DNA of 64,000 nt from Halichondria panicea (taxonomy: Eukaryota; Porifera; Demospongiae; Suberitida; Halichondriidae), in the NCBI RefSeq assembly GCF_963675165.1, contig NC_087393.1:4921702-4985701 (forward strand). Reading direction: 5' to 3'. The position numbers and the translations under genes are program-made. Under the pieces are notes generated by a model that saw only the letters and a list, made by a program, of their open reading frames with translations, ran no database searches and was not told the DNA's origin. This document shows, piece by piece, positions 33,511-48,200 of this stretch (position 1 is the stretch's first letter; the number at the start of each line of letters is the position of its first letter).

Positions 33511-36164
33511 TGTCTCCATGGTAATTATTTAGGACCCATAGTTAATCTTAAGGTATTCGCACTAGGGAACCATTGTGGTTATGTAACATTCTGGGTTGTA
33601 CCTTTATGCCTTTATGCCTTTATGCCTTTATGTGTCAAGGTGTTGTAACATGTGCTGTAGGTTTCCATGGATATGAGTTGGCAACACATGTGCTGTAGAT
33701 TTCTATGGTAGTAGTGAGGTCATTTGTAAACTGACCTTTGGTAGGCTGCAATGACTGTGAGACTTTTTTTTATGGGTTTCACCACATTGCTTTCCCAGCT
33801 TCCTTGTTTATTTTAGACCTTCATAGATTATTAACTACTGTTGACGACTGCTGGTGTTAGTGAAGTGAGCACGTATCTCGGATAGGGTAGCCGATGGATA
33901 ACAGTAAGGATTGTTTTCTGTGGGGGGGGTGTGACCACTGTTTCCAAATACTTTGTGTCATAGATATGTTTGTCACGCTTTTATTAACAATAATAAGTTA
34001 TATAATTATAGTCTGACAGTGTAACTATAACACTCCACTAGTTGTGGGGCTCCAATTTCATTGGGTTTTCGAAACTTAAGAATGTCCAATTTCAAAACAG
34101 CATCTTTTAGTAGTAGTGCTACAATATGGTGTGGTGCTTAGATCAGTGATTAATTTCGGGCCCAAATTTCCCAAAAAGCGTAGGCTATATATAATTATAT
34201 AAGTAGGGCCTGTTTTTCAGAGCTTAGAAGGAGCTCTTTCAAATCAATTTTTGATCCAATGTCAGCAACCATGGGCTATATAATTATTACACATTGTCTT
34301 TTGCCGAAAATGAGAATTTTGGATGTGTTGTAAGGTTAAGGACACCGTTTGAAAGAGCTCCTTCTAAGTGTTTAGAAAAAAATCAAAAAATCAGAAAATT
34401 GAATCGTTGTAATTAACACAAGTAATGGCTGCTGTATTAATTATGTATACGTACACTGTTCACGTAAATTTGTAGTCGTCTAGGCACTGGCAATATTCAT
34501 ATTAATATCTGTTTCCCATATTTCTTTTCAATATCTATTTCCAACACATATCTTTCTCATGAGGGAGTTCAGAGCAAAAAATAACATGAGACGCGCAAGC
34601 CGTCACTGTTGCATGGCCAACGGTAGACTGGTCACACTCTGTGTAGAGACTCGTGTTGCACAGTCAGCATATCAGATAAGATTCTAAGTGGCTGCGGTTT
34701 TTTTGACGTCAGTATACTGCACGTGATACCTAGTGCTATGTCACTATCAATGATCTTGTGGTCACCACATGGCGTCTAGCCACTTGAGTTGCCACAAATT
34801 ATCGTGACAAACGTTGCAGGAGTCTCTACACGGAGTGTGACCAGTCTACTGTTTGCCGTGCAACAGTGATGGCTTGCGAGTCTATGAATTCCATATCATT
34901 GCAATCAATTAATTAATTGGTTCTTCTATTCATTACTGTCTCTGATATTGGTATTATTAGTCACATGATCTGTTGTTGTGGGAAAACGTGTGCACCCACT
35001 AGGTCATTAATTACTGACAAACTACCTTTAGCCTAACAAGGTAGATCACACAGTGTCTTGTCAGTCACTGTGCTCTGGTAGTCACCCCAGTGTCTCTAGT
35101 TAATTACTACCTATTATGCACTATACATTGCTAACCTTCCTGAGGCCATACCTTTGATTCATTAGGGACCTAAAAAATCGATTGAGCCAGTTAGCACAAA
35201 TGTTGATTCTCAGAAACATTAGCCTTAGAAACATCAGGCAGCTTGAAGAGTGAGCTTGCTAGCAGGACAGAGCCTTATAGCCAGAACACTGTCTGTTAGA
35301 ATGATATATAACTGTTCATGGTATACAGCGGGTGTATTTCGAGGGTATAAATGTTCGTGGTTTTCGCTGATCAAGCATCTACCGCGAACATTTATTCCCA
35401 TTAATTTATATCGCATATGCATGCTGTAAAAAGGCTGCTATTCCACGAAAATTAAATCCGCGAAAACCTTTCTAATGGTCGTTCCGCGAAAGTTGATACC
35501 CACGAATATACCCGTGGTTGGTTGTGCAACAAGAACTGGAACTCCTTCTGTGAACGCAGTATCTGCACATGAGCATAAATATACACACGATATTAATACA
35601 GGCCAATAGCAAATGCTCACATTAGACAGCTTTCTTTGTAGCCTCTGATTTTCCAGTTTCAGAGAACTCCTATAGGCTGTATGGTAATTAGTCCATCTTA
35701 ACCTGCCTGCATATTCTACATGTAATTTGCGGCGTTTGTTTTTACCAGGCCACAAGAATGGAGGAGCTCATGCTTGTACTCTTCTATGATTATAACTGGA
35801 GCACTAAAGTTCAAACCCTCGGCTGGAAGCTTTAACATCAAAATCTGCCACTATTTTAAAACTGATAACTTGTTGTGTGGAGGCTATCCATGCACTGTAA
35901 ACGCAGCTCTATGGTATCTAGGTGAGCAGGCTCAGAAATTACAAACAAACAAACCAGCCAAATACTATACCCGGCTGGCCTCGGCCTCGGGTTAGTAATT
36001 GTCCACTGAGAAACAGATATTGGATATAATTATTGGCACAACAGAACCCCTAGAGGTGCACACCATGTTAGTCTTGGGAGCTTTATAATCTTATAAATAT
36101 TTACTAAAAGGAAGATCAAAGCCTAACTAATTTGACTGTATGCATATGTCGTGTCTGTATACCG

Positions 36165-36210
<46 letters not shown>

Positions 36211-39200
36211 TCCTGATTGGGCGGACGTAAGCTTTGGTGTGTTCATCTGTATTGGGTGCAGTGGTATTCATCGTAGCCTGGGTGCCCATCTGTGCAAGGT
36301 CAAGTCCTGCAATCTGGATGAGTGGAGTGATGATCTTGTGAAGGTGTGTGGTGTGTGTGTGTAAGATGTGAGGGTGAGGGGATGGTGTGTGTGTGAGATG
36401 TGAGGGGATGGTGTGCGTGTGTGTGAGATGTGGGGGTGGGGGTATGTGTGGTGTGTGAGGGTGAAGGAACGAGGATTATATATGTACATGAGACAGCTAG
36501 ACCACTGCTTGGGTTTACATTACATGTGCATACGTTGCATTTGTGTACTCCATTGGCTTCCTTTAGAACCTTTTCTTAAGGTTGGAGGATGTGGATAGGT
36601 ACGGCTGGGCACCTCCTACATTATTCAGGATAATGATTTCATGCGGTATAAATGTATTTATAACAATTTAGAATTTCCTCCTCTAAAATCATACCCTCAT
36701 GAGTCAATACTCTCATTGCCAAAGCTTCCTACTATTGGTAATTAGCGTAAACAGTATAACAGTTCTATCTGAGGTAACAACCACTTCCCTGTGTTGTATT
36801 CTCTGAATACTATTCTTGTAAGCATTCTGATTACCATGATATTGTGTGTACTATACAGGCAATGACGGGGAATAAACACGCTAGCAGTATATGGGAAGCC
36901 AACGTGCCTCCTTGCTGCAAGCCTCCCAAACCTGACGACGCTCTGTGAGTTTAGTTCTAGCTTCTTAAATAACATATTTTGACGCTCGGTTAATTATTCT
37001 ACTATAATAATTAACATGATTGTAGGCAAAATTATTTTAAAATGTGGAGGCCTATTCAATGTCAAGGCTTATTGATTAATTGAAGTATTAGCAAATTCCT
37101 AGACACGGTTCTGCTCAGTCATGCGAGTCTATTGTGTCTCGCACCTGTTGTTACCTGGTATTACAGAGGCGACAAAAATGTACCAAATGTTACATATAGT
37201 GGTGTATGTCATCCATTAGTGGATTATGTTCCATGTGTGTCATTAGTGAACTTGTTTGAAGGCGGCCATTTTTTGCAGGGTTTGCCGTGAGCAGTGGATA
37301 AGAGGCAAGTACGAGAGAAAGGAGTTCATATTGGAGGCAACAGACGACGAAAGGCCGTACACAATAGGTGGGTGTATTACCTACAGTATATCCGGTTTTG
37401 AATGCAACGTTCTTTCAATTGCAAATTGCGAAGTTTCGCATAATTCACAATCGAAAAAAATCGCAAAGAGTGAGCATGTGCATGCAATTCGCAATCAATG
37501 CGTGTACAGTGTCATTTACAATTGATTGATCTGAAACCTGATATACAGTAGCAGGTGTTAAGATAACTGCCTAAGATAACTGCCTAAGATAACTGCCAAA
37601 GGGACTTACCTGTGTGCATGTGATACAGTTGCTTGTACTTAATACTACGTACGACCTTAATAATATTATTTCATTTGCTAAACTTAGGAAGTTTATTTTG
37701 TAAACATCATTGAATCATTGAGTGGGTCTAGATTCCATCCTCAACTGTAGTCATAGTTTATGTAAATTGAGATGCATTTACAGTGCTGCCACTCCAGTAG
37801 CTACCATTTTGAATAAGGAGTAAAATGGGCGATAAGTTCAGGTTTATATCCCATAGATGCTGGTAGTTCCCCTCTCCCACCTCATCCCATTGTCTCATCT
37901 ATCTTATGCATTGTGTATGGCTTACATAAGAAGCCCATGTTTTCCATTATAACCGTGATATCATGTGCAGTAGGAATGTGCCATGAATATCGTTTGGTAA
38001 GTTAAGCTCAATTGTTTGTTGTTTTTTACTTTGATGACCCTTTAACATATGTACAACAGCGTAGTCGCTTATAAGTGTGACGATCTTTACCAAATCAACT
38101 TTTTTCGTGTAGGAATGAAAAAAGGATTTCTGTTTAAGAAGAAGAAAGTGGATAATGTCTACAACAGCCGATTCTTTGTTTTGGATACTAGAAACATTAG
38201 CTACTTCAAAAAAATCACAGTAAGCTCTGCAGTGCAATGTTACACTGTATAAGTGCTCAGACCTATGCCACGTATTCAGTTAATAGAATTAAGTGGGTGT
38301 GTCATAATTATTCCATTAGTATAATTATGTTCGTTGTCCATTGCATTCCAATTAATATTAATTGATGGCGTACCAACGCAGCAAGGACCTGATTACGATT
38401 GGATAGTCTAATCAGATAGGAAGTGAGAGAGTTTATAAATTGTACCACGTACATCCTGACTTTTGAGAGGTTGTCCCCAATTTGTATATTTGAAAATGCT
38501 ACGATGTATAATAATTATAGTGGTAGTACTTATTAGTATCAATTTTTTCTTTCTCACTATCCCCTACACTTTAAGGACAAATGTGGGAGAGAGTAAGGGA
38601 TAGTGGGATTGATACTAACAAGTTCTGTATTATAATATCCACATCTCCACCCACTCCTTCACTCCTCCACCCCACACACCCACCCACTCCTTCACTCCTC
38701 CACCCCACACACCCACCCACTCCTCCACATCTCTACCCCGACCCACTCCTCCACCCCCACCACAGGACGCCAACCCTACGGAGACCATTCCACTGAATGA
38801 CCTCAACGTGACCATGAACGGACAGACTGGCCACCCTAATGGCATGCAGTTGACTGCCGTCATACGAGGGAAGAGCAGAAACTACTTCATCTATGCCGAC
38901 TCTGGACTAGTAAGTAATCCTGTTCAGTATAGCTAAGTTAATTAGAAGCCTAGGAAGTGCACTGCCTTGTGTATAACGAAGTGGCTGAAGACGTACAATC
39001 GTGTCTCAGCTGTCTTAAACCAATTTGTTACATCTGTATAGAGTTCTTCGTTATTATATATGGCTGTATCTGTTTGATATACGTAGTCATGGCGAGAGGG
39101 AATTGTTTTTATAAACAGTTGGCCTTTCTGTCTCCACTCTAAGCAAACGTCATTAGTTTAGTATTTCCCCTATGTAAGGTGTATGGCGTGCTTTCTGATT

Positions 39201-40524
39201 AGAGAAATGGGTATACCTTTGACTTGACATTCTTTTGTTACTAAGCTGCTCTTGATAATGAAAATACGATCTGATTGAGTCTGATTTTTTCTGCACATAC
39301 TGGCACTTGTATGTACTCGTTATTGACGTAGGTATGTGTGTACCGTTTATTGTGTTAGTGTGTACGGATTCAGCTGAGCTTTCAAATGATGTAATCCCAG
39401 TTGACGTTATTTTTGTTACTGTGAAGATTTGTTAACTAGCAATTTTCCATTTGGGGAAATTTTTTGAATGTTTTGTGTACACACAGCTTAGCCGTCACTT
39501 ACATAAATTAACAGTGCAGAATGTTGTTCCCTCCTAAACTTGTAGCAAGAATTCATGTTGCTGTTAATAGCGGCTTGTTTGTTATTGTTTCCACACGCAG
39601 GAGATCATCAGCTGGTACTACGCGATACGGGCAGCCAGACTCAGACTGTTGCAAACCCAGCATCCAGAGAAACCCGTCGAAGAAGTGAGTACACTTTTAA
39701 TAAAATGATTAGTTGCATTTTAAAAGTCCAATTTTAGTGCCCTTGCTGTAGCAGCTACATGTGCTCACAAAATAGTTGGCATGGGGACCGTGCTAGATTC
39801 ATACGTATATCGTATCAGAAATAATTTGCTGGTGAAAAACCTTTGCGAATGAGCCAAATCAGCAGAATTGTTGACCGTTTGCGATCAACTATTGCGTCCG
39901 TAATACGGTCTACATGTAGTTATAGTAACACCATTATTCTATGTACATTGTCTTGTCTTGTTCCTTGCTGTTATACTGTTTGTTGATTTAGTTGAGATTT
40001 GTTTTCTACAGCTCTATGGTTCCCTATCGAGAGATTTTGTGAAAGTTGGTTTCTTACACAAAACACCTGCAAACAAGCTGGTAAGTTTTAGTACTTCTTT
40101 GTAACAGCTTCTTTGTGTGTTACCATTATCCTTATCCCACGCAGCAAAAGTTTCAGAAAAGATATTTTGTTTTGGATGAAACCAGACTTTCCTATTTTGA
40201 GAAACCAGTTGTAAGCTCAAGACAATTATATCTGCTTTTTTGTAGTACTGACGTGTGTGTTTTGCTATACAGGATGCATTCCCGCTGGGTGAGATTGTTA
40301 TTGGCACGTCAGCTGATGGTTTTTCTGTCGATGAAAATGCTCCCGATGAGTTGGGAGGTGGTGAAAACGCATTTGTCCTGAATACGCCAACACGGACATT
40401 TCCACTGCTTGCAGACACATCTGATGAGAAGCATATGTGGATAACAGCCATTAGAGACGCCATTGAACATTTGAGAACAAGCACTAGCTCGAATGGTGCT
40501 GTAGGCACCAGTTATGGCGAATAG
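32515..40524 (+). CDS. ArfGAP with dual PH domains, ADAP/centaurin-alpha copy 1
   Basis: Exons 32515-32605, 36210-36343, 36859-36944, 37279-37367, 38113-38219, 38766-38909, 39601-39684, 40012-40080, 40145-40210, 40273-40524 give 373 residues. The ArfGAP zinc finger has C-x2-C-x16-C-x2-C spacing (MCADC...CIGCSGIHR) with the arginine finger in GIHRSLG. Two PH domains follow: GFLFKKKKVDNVYNSRFFVL onward, then GFLHKTPANKL...KRYFVLDETRLSYFEKP ending in the helix EKHMWITAIRDAIEHL. This order is that of ADAP1/2, PI(3,4,5)P3-binding proteins that switch off Arf6 at the plasma membrane (family knowledge). The length matches human ADAP1/2. Intron 1 is 3.6 kb and full of repeats. It is followed at 263 bp by a tandem paralogue. 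Confidence 0.92.
33479..33509. repeat. (GT)n microsatellite
   Basis: About 15 GT units in ADAP copy 1 intron 1. Confidence 0.95.
33602..33633. repeat. 8-bp tandem repeat (CTTTATGC)4
   Basis: Four consecutive CTTTATGC units in ADAP copy 1 intron 1, the last one incomplete. Confidence 0.95.
34223..34368. repeat. Perfect 21-bp inverted repeat within the dispersed AT-rich family
   Basis: Arms 34223-34243 (CTTAGAAGGAGCTCTTTCAAA) and 34348-34368 are exact mirrors around a 104-bp loop. The arm wording links it to copies at 43859-43951 and 52850-53110. Confidence 0.8.
34594..34878. mobile_element. Foldback MITE with 59-bp inverted ends
   Basis: Arms 34594-34652 and 34820-34878 mirror each other with about six mismatches (CGCAAGCC-TCACTGTTGCA, then TAGACTGGTCACACTC). 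The 167-bp centre has no frame. Located in ADAP copy 1 intron 1. Confidence 0.75.
35329..35516. mobile_element. Small inverted-repeat element
   Basis: The left end CGGGTGTATTTCGAGGGTAT and the mirror of the right end (CACGGGTATATTCGTGGGTA) match over about 32 bp with several mismatches. The interior contains CGCGAAA-type words in both orientations. No coding capacity. Confidence 0.55.
36170..36209 (+). repeat. (CA)n tract that ends in the exon-2 acceptor AG
   Basis: About 19 CA units run directly into AG at 36208-36209, the acceptor of the ArfGAP zinc-finger exon. There is no separate polypyrimidine tract. Confidence 0.9.
36344..36465. repeat. GT/GATG-rich minisatellite after ADAP exon 2
   Basis: Repeats of GTGTGTGTGAGATGTGAGGG and variants begin right at the donor GTGTGT of exon 2. 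Confidence 0.8.
37559..37597. repeat. 13-bp tandem repeat, three copies
   Basis: CTAAGATAACTGC repeats with phases at 37561, 37574 and 37587. Confidence 0.9.
38648..38746 (+). repeat. 33-bp C-rich minisatellite before ADAP exon 6
   Basis: The CACCCACTCC units start at 38648, 38681 and 38714, a 33-bp period. This C/T/A-rich tract serves as the region in front of the acceptor at 38764-38765. Confidence 0.9.
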
Positions 40525-40786
40525 TTTATGAGACATGTGTCTTAAAAACCGAGTGTTTTCGTTTATTATTTCTAGAGCATAATATTATTAGATCCTCTAA
40601 AATTTTTATATCCACCATGCACATTTGAGTGATTCCAGGTGATTGTATAATTATAATGTCACTGCTGAAACACTGAACAAAGTAAAATTGTAATGCACAT
40701 GCGCACAATCAAGGGACTTTACCTAGTGGGAGTCCAGTGATGATAAAATGCAACTTGCATGAGCATCCATCCATTCTTCTGCTAAG

Positions 40787-43074
40787 ATGGAAAAGATGGA
40801 AGGTACTATTCTAGACGACCCAGTAGTAGCCGGCTTCTTGAATGGCCGTGAGAGTGTCAGTAGCGACAGTGCATTTGGAGATGATGAAGAAGACAGTACA
40901 AGAAAACTTATGACTGAGTTGACACAGAAAGATGGCAACGACATCTGTGCAGACTGTGGGGAGAAACGTGAGCTCAGAGCAGCATTAATTATTCTCCTGC
41001 TGTGCTTATTTCAGTACAAATGTGCATGTGTTTAAGTCTCATATTCCCCTGACATGCAGGACCTGAGTGGGCCTCCATTAATCTCGGAGTGTTCTTGTGC
41101 ATCAAGTGTGCAGGTATTCATCGTCGACTCAGTGTGAGCGTCTCCAAAGTGAGGTCCATTCGACTCGATTCATGGACCAAAGAAATGGTGCAGGTATAAA
41201 CATCGATCAATTGCATCTCCATTAAATGAGTATTCAAACTACCAGATAAGTATTACTCGGTTCATTTTGGATTTTGTTTGCAGAACATGGCCAAAGTTGG
41301 TAATACCAAGGCCAAGGAGGTGTATGAAGCTAGTGTGCCACCATGTTGGGCACCTCCCAACCCTGATAGCAGGCAGTGAGTTCATTGTACTATAGCGTAT
41401 ATACAGCTAGCTATAGCAATAATTTGTTTTTGAGAGATTCTTAGTAATATGATATGTAAACAATACTTGCATGCATGTGCAGTACGTACTGAATTGTCGT
41501 GATTCACTCGTACACTTTTTAGTGTTCGTTTGGAGCAGTGGATTAGAGCAAAATACGAGAGGAAGGAATTTTCTACTCCAGAGACTATTCACGAAGGTTT
41601 GGTCGGTAAGCTCATCACTGAAATTTTAGAGTTCATTGTTTAGGGATATATATATATATATATATATACTATTATTGTATAGGTACAAAACATGGGTATC
41701 TGTACAAAAAAATGAAGAAGACAGATGAGTGGAATCGCCGATGGTTTGTTCTGTCCAGAGACTATCTTTGCTACTACAAAAATTACACGGTAAAAAAACT
41801 GATAGCACTATATAAATTGAGCTGAGAATGCATGACTGCTGCATGTATACAGTTAATTTCTTTGTCAATAAAAATTAATGTATGTGTACGTGCTTTAGGA
41901 TCGTGCCCCCAAAGGCAGCATCCCTCTCTCCCATCTCAACATCACCCTGGATGGTCCTGGTCTGGAGGCACACACCAACTCAATGCTTATTGCCTATCAT
42001 GATGTCAAGCTTAGGAAAACAAGAAACATTTTTGTGTATGCTGAAAATGGGAAGGTGTGTTAGTATACACACGCACACTAACAGCCTGTGTTTAAATGTG
42101 TTTTCTACACGAATTGTTACATGCATTGCAATCATGTACAGTCTATATACACTGTACCTATCTATATTGACAATGTCTACATGCTGTTGCAGGAAATCAT
42201 GGATTGGTATCTGGCCATTCGAACTGCTAAGATCCAGTTATTGCAAGAGATGTTTCCAAGTCGGCCAGTTGAATTGGTACTATTTGAAGTATAGCCGCTC
42301 AGTAGTAGCCTCCCTCATGTACCAAACCTTATAGGCAACCCTTACAGTATTTCACTTCAGCCCCACTACAATGTAAAGCTACCCTGTATTACGTTATACA
42401 GCCTGCTAAAGTAATTATTTGTCGTTTGATGTAGATAAGGGAATCAGTGACTCGAGATTTCACATACACTGGCTACCTGTGCAAGATGCCCCCAGATCAT
42501 TCAGTGAGCAACTACATCAATCAGCACTTTTGGTACTCTTATTGTTATGTCTCCTTTTTCAGAGGTGGCAGAAGAGATTCTTTGTGTTGGATCAGTGCAC
42601 TCTTAGATACTACCAGAAGCCAACAGTACGTTTGTTTTCCCTAAAATTACAAGAAGCCTTGAGATGGCCTTTCAGCTCAACTACTTAAACATTCCTGATC
42701 TGACATGCTTTCTGTTTGTTTATTGTGATAATATTGTAAATATATGCACCATGCAGGATGCTATTGCACTAGGAGAGATCTTACTAAGCTCCTCCAGTCA
42801 GAAACCTGTGTATGTGGATACTAACCTCCCGGATAAACTTCAGGACACTCTGTTCTCGTTCATGCTTCACAAGCCCGGTCGCTCCAGAGGGGGCTTTCCT
42901 CTAATGGCCGAGTCAGCAGACTTGATGAAAAAGTGGGTGGGAGTGCTTCAAGAAGCAATCAATTCAGCAGTGGAGATATGCGACCCCTCTGTAATTTCTT
43001 CTGAATACGAAGAGGATGATTTGTATGCATCCATTGACACTGTGATTCCACCCAGTCCAACCAGTCCAAAGTGA
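40787..43074 (+). CDS. ArfGAP with dual PH domains, ADAP/centaurin-alpha copy 2
   Basis: Exons 40787-40967, 41060-41193, 41284-41375, 41523-41605, 41683-41789, 41899-42054, 42193-42276, 42435-42503, 42563-42625, 42757-43074 give 428 residues. The zinc finger keeps C-x2-C-x16-C-x2-C (ICADC...CIKCAGIHR). The first PH domain runs from [21 protein letters not shown] and the second from [11 protein letters not shown]...[11 protein letters not shown]. Intron positions and phases match copy 1 exon for exon, so this is a tandem duplicate. Differences: an acidic N-terminal extension of about 33 residues ([12 protein letters not shown]) before the ArfGAP domain, and an acidic then proline-rich tail (EYEEDD, PPSPTSP). 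Introns are much shorter than in copy 1. Expected role: phosphoinositide-regulated Arf GTPase activation at membranes. Confidence 0.92.
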
Positions 43075-43544
43075 TCCACCATTACATGTTGCAACTCAGA
43101 GACTATGTATTAAATTAATTAAAGAACTTACGTATACTGCTTCATGTTTGTTACATGCAGGCGCATGTACAGTCATAGCTGTTTCATATTATCATCATAA
43201 ATGTTCGTTGAAATAATTATAATTATTATTGAATGTTTCATTGTACAACAAACGTACGTTATGTAAATATTTTTATATATTTAATTGAAATGTGCAGTGT
43301 TCAATGTTTTGTGCTTCACTAGAATGTCTCTTCAGTTTTGAATGTGTTGTCAACAGCCTGCAGGAGGTGTAACATTGATGGTTAACTTTGAGCCACATGC
43401 ATGTACATAATAATTACATATTATGTAAGCTACGTATATATATGCAATTAATAGAACTAGAGACAGTGGCTTTAAATAGTACACTAAGTTAAACATGGGA
43501 TCGAGTTTATAATTATGTTAGTAAAATGATTGATTTATAGTTAA
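43075..43544. other. Convergent spacer, ADAP copy 2 / TVP23
   Basis: AT-rich 3' flanks of both genes. I see no RNA gene or repeat with clear ends here. Confidence 0.6.
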
Positions 43545-45067
<1,523 letters not shown>

Positions 45068-45171
45068 AGTGACTTTAGTACGAAAGCACAGGCCACGCCC
45101 ACTTATCTTTAGTGTTTAATGCTGATTCAGCATTTTAAGTCTCAAAATGACCTTTGTCCAGGTCATTAATT

Positions 45172-45179
45172 TGACGTCA
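45172..45179. promoter_or_regulatory. cAMP response element TGACGTCA (distal)
   Basis: Perfect CREB/ATF palindrome, 65 bp upstream of the PKA RI start codon. Confidence 0.7.
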
Positions 45180-45200
45180 TTTTAGACATAGCTCTTCAAC

Positions 45201-45208
45201 TGACGTCA
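45201..45208. promoter_or_regulatory. cAMP response element TGACGTCA (proximal)
   Basis: Second perfect copy, 29 bp (just under three helical turns) from the first and 36 bp before the PKA RI start codon. It may fall in the 5' UTR if transcription starts upstream of it. Confidence 0.7.
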
Positions 45209-45243
45209 CACGTATACACACACCCAAGAGAAAACGTTGGAAG

Positions 45244-48200
45244 ATGGCGAGTCGTACACAAGTGAGTGTTCAAGACTGCGAGGATTACATCGAGCAGCAT
45301 GGCGTCCAGGCCATTCTCAAGGAGTGTATAGCCAAGATATGCCAGACCCGACCAGAGAGACCCTACAGATGGCTCAGGGAGTACTTCGAGAAGCTCGAAA
45401 AAGTGGGTAGCTACTGTACTAGTAGCTAGCTAGCTGTGTATATCTGACCACCATACATCCACTGGAGAAGCATATTTAGTAGCAATACACTTATTTGCAG
45501 ATAACTATGTATACCTACACGTATAGGAGATACATGTACAATAGTACGAGACAGTTTCTATAAATTGGTCATTCTGTGTTTCCTTGCTGTGCATATTCAG
45601 TGTAAGTTGTTGACGTGTGTATTACTGCATTAAGTATGCTCCTATGAGACCACACCCCCTTCTTCAGGAGCATCCCGAGGTGTCCACACCTGACGTGGAT
45701 GTAGCCACTCCGTTGCAGAAACCTCGTAGCAGGAGGGGGGCTGTGAGTGCCAGCGTGATGACGGAGGAGCAGGCAACCAGCTATGTCAAGAAAGTGAGTT
45801 TGTCTCTAACCCTGCACCTGCCACTATAAATAGAGTATTATTATAATGTCTGCAAAGGAGTCAACTACACACCGTGTGTCTGTCCGCCCAGTTGTGTAGC
45901 ACAGTAATAATAATAATTACGTTTGTGGCTGATTTGAGTAGCTATTCTTCCTAGGTCATTCAGAAATAAGATCATTATATAATTATATCATTGGAATACT
46001 GTTTTTGGTCCACTTTGTGGTACATGTATAATTATACTTATGTCATGGCTAATAACCTTTTGTAGGAAAGCACATTCCGTTCAAATTGTTAACTTTGGCA
46101 CTAGAGTCACTAGTGATAGCTGTAGTGTACTGTAGCGTGAAGTGTCTACTTGATTGTGCAGAACCCTGAAAGTAAACTGACCCTTGTGTAGATTATGTAC
46201 ACATGTAAGTATGACACTCTATGACTCAGATGACTCAGTTGCCCACATTGGTGACCTATCAATTCCTGTGGTTTGCACTTTTACAAACCATATCAAGTTA
46301 GCACACCATAACTTGACCTTGTGCTCTTTGATAGCCCAATTATTTGTCATATCTGTAGTAACGTTCACTGGAAAATTATCCTTAAAACTGTTGCACTAAT
46401 TGGTCCCCTGAAATAGTCATAGGAGATACAGAAGTTCCAATGGCTCAAGGAAAATTGTTATGTAAATGTTTGCTCTCTGTAGGTTATGCCCAAGGACTAC
46501 AAAACAATGGCCGCCCTCGAGAAGGCTATTGAGAAAAACATTCTGTTCTCACATCTGGACGAGGATGAGAGGAGGTGGGTGGGTGTGTCTGTAGTGGGCG
46601 TGGTGAACTTGTTACTGCTAGTCTACAATGTATGTATACAATTCTACTGGAGCTAAGTATAGTGATCAGGGAAGCAGAAGTTATGTACACGCATGTCCAC
46701 CTGTGTTAACATGTGAACAAACTCTTTATTTCACTGTCACTTGTTTCTTTAAAATGTGTGCCATGTTTTATGAGTGTCGACTTCATTTTTGCAGTGATAT
46801 TTTTGATGCCATGTTCTTAGTCAGAGAAGTGGCTGGAAAAACCATCATTCAGCAAGGTGGGGCTCATCTCCATGGAGATACCAGCAGCTATATATCCATT
46901 TGTATAATTAGGAAAGCTCTGAGCAAAGCCAGAGATGTTAATTTGACTCGTGACCTTGTAAAAGTTGTTTGGGTGCTTAGTTACGATATGTGTGTATCAT
47001 TAAAAGTACAGAAACTTAATACATTATAAATATTGTGAACTTTGCTCTTTGATTGACTGCATGTCATTTCTGCAGGTGATGAGGGAGACAATTTCTATGT
47101 CATTGACTCGGGAGAGGTGGATGTAAGTATGTGTTATTGTAGCCCTCTAATCTTGTAATCGCTCTACCACTTGTGATCGCTCGAGTGTGTTTATATGAAC
47201 TATAAGTGTTTATTTGACCTTCCAAAGACTGTTTGAACTTGAAGCCATAATCCCTAACTAAATAATTATGATAATCATTGTATTTCAGAGTATTCTGTTT
47301 GTGAGCACTTGTTAGTTGTATACCTCCTATGATGCTGTAAACATTACTTCCTTCTAGATCATCGTGAACAAGGATTATTTTGGCTCCATTGGAGAGACGG
47401 GAAGTTTCGGTGAGCTTGCCCTGATCTACGGTACTCCCAGGGCAGCGACCATCAGAGCCAAGACCGATGTCAAGCTATGGGCAATTGACCGCGACTCATA
47501 TCGTCGCATTCTCATGGGGAGCACCATCAGAAAAAGGAAACTGTACGAAACTTTCCTCGAGAAGGTCTCCATCTTAGGTCAGTGGTATTATTTTGTCTTG
47601 TTGCTTTAAAATGTGAAGAGTGTAATACAAAATTGATATTCTCCATGAGACTGAAACTATGGAGGTACAGGTAATTAGCAACAAAGTTCATTCAGTGCAA
47701 AACCGTAGAATTACACAAGTGTACATGTACATACATAGCTGTAGGCAGTCTGTTAGATATAACTGACACTTAATTCTCTGTGTAAGTCTGTTGAGATTGA
47801 TTGCTCACTGTATATATATATTGTAGAGTCTTTGGACAAATGGGAGCGGTTGACGGTGGCCGACGCCCTCGAGCCGTGTACCTTCCATGACGGGTCATTC
47901 GTGGTCACTCAGGGAGAGTCTGGGGAGGAGTTCTTCATCATCGTGGAGGTGAAGGGTCAGCTAGCTACTTAATTACCAGTGGTCCCTCCTCCTTTCTTCC
48001 TCACCATCTCCACTGTCTCTTCCTTTCTTTCCATACTTTAGCCTACCATCAGCACATTCTGTGATATAGTGTACAGTAACATGTATGAATTATAGCAAAC
48101 ACTAAACCCTGCCCCCCTCCCCACATACACACACACACACACACACCCTCAGGGCAGTGCCATTGTGCTCCAGAGGAAGACAGAGGATGGAGAGTACGTG

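Larger units (their letters stand above)
45068..45243. promoter_or_regulatory. 176-bp bidirectional promoter, TVP23 / PKA RI
   Basis: The only sequence between two divergent start codons, so it must hold both promoters and both 5' UTRs. It contains two perfect CREs and no TATA box in an obvious place. Confidence 0.75.
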
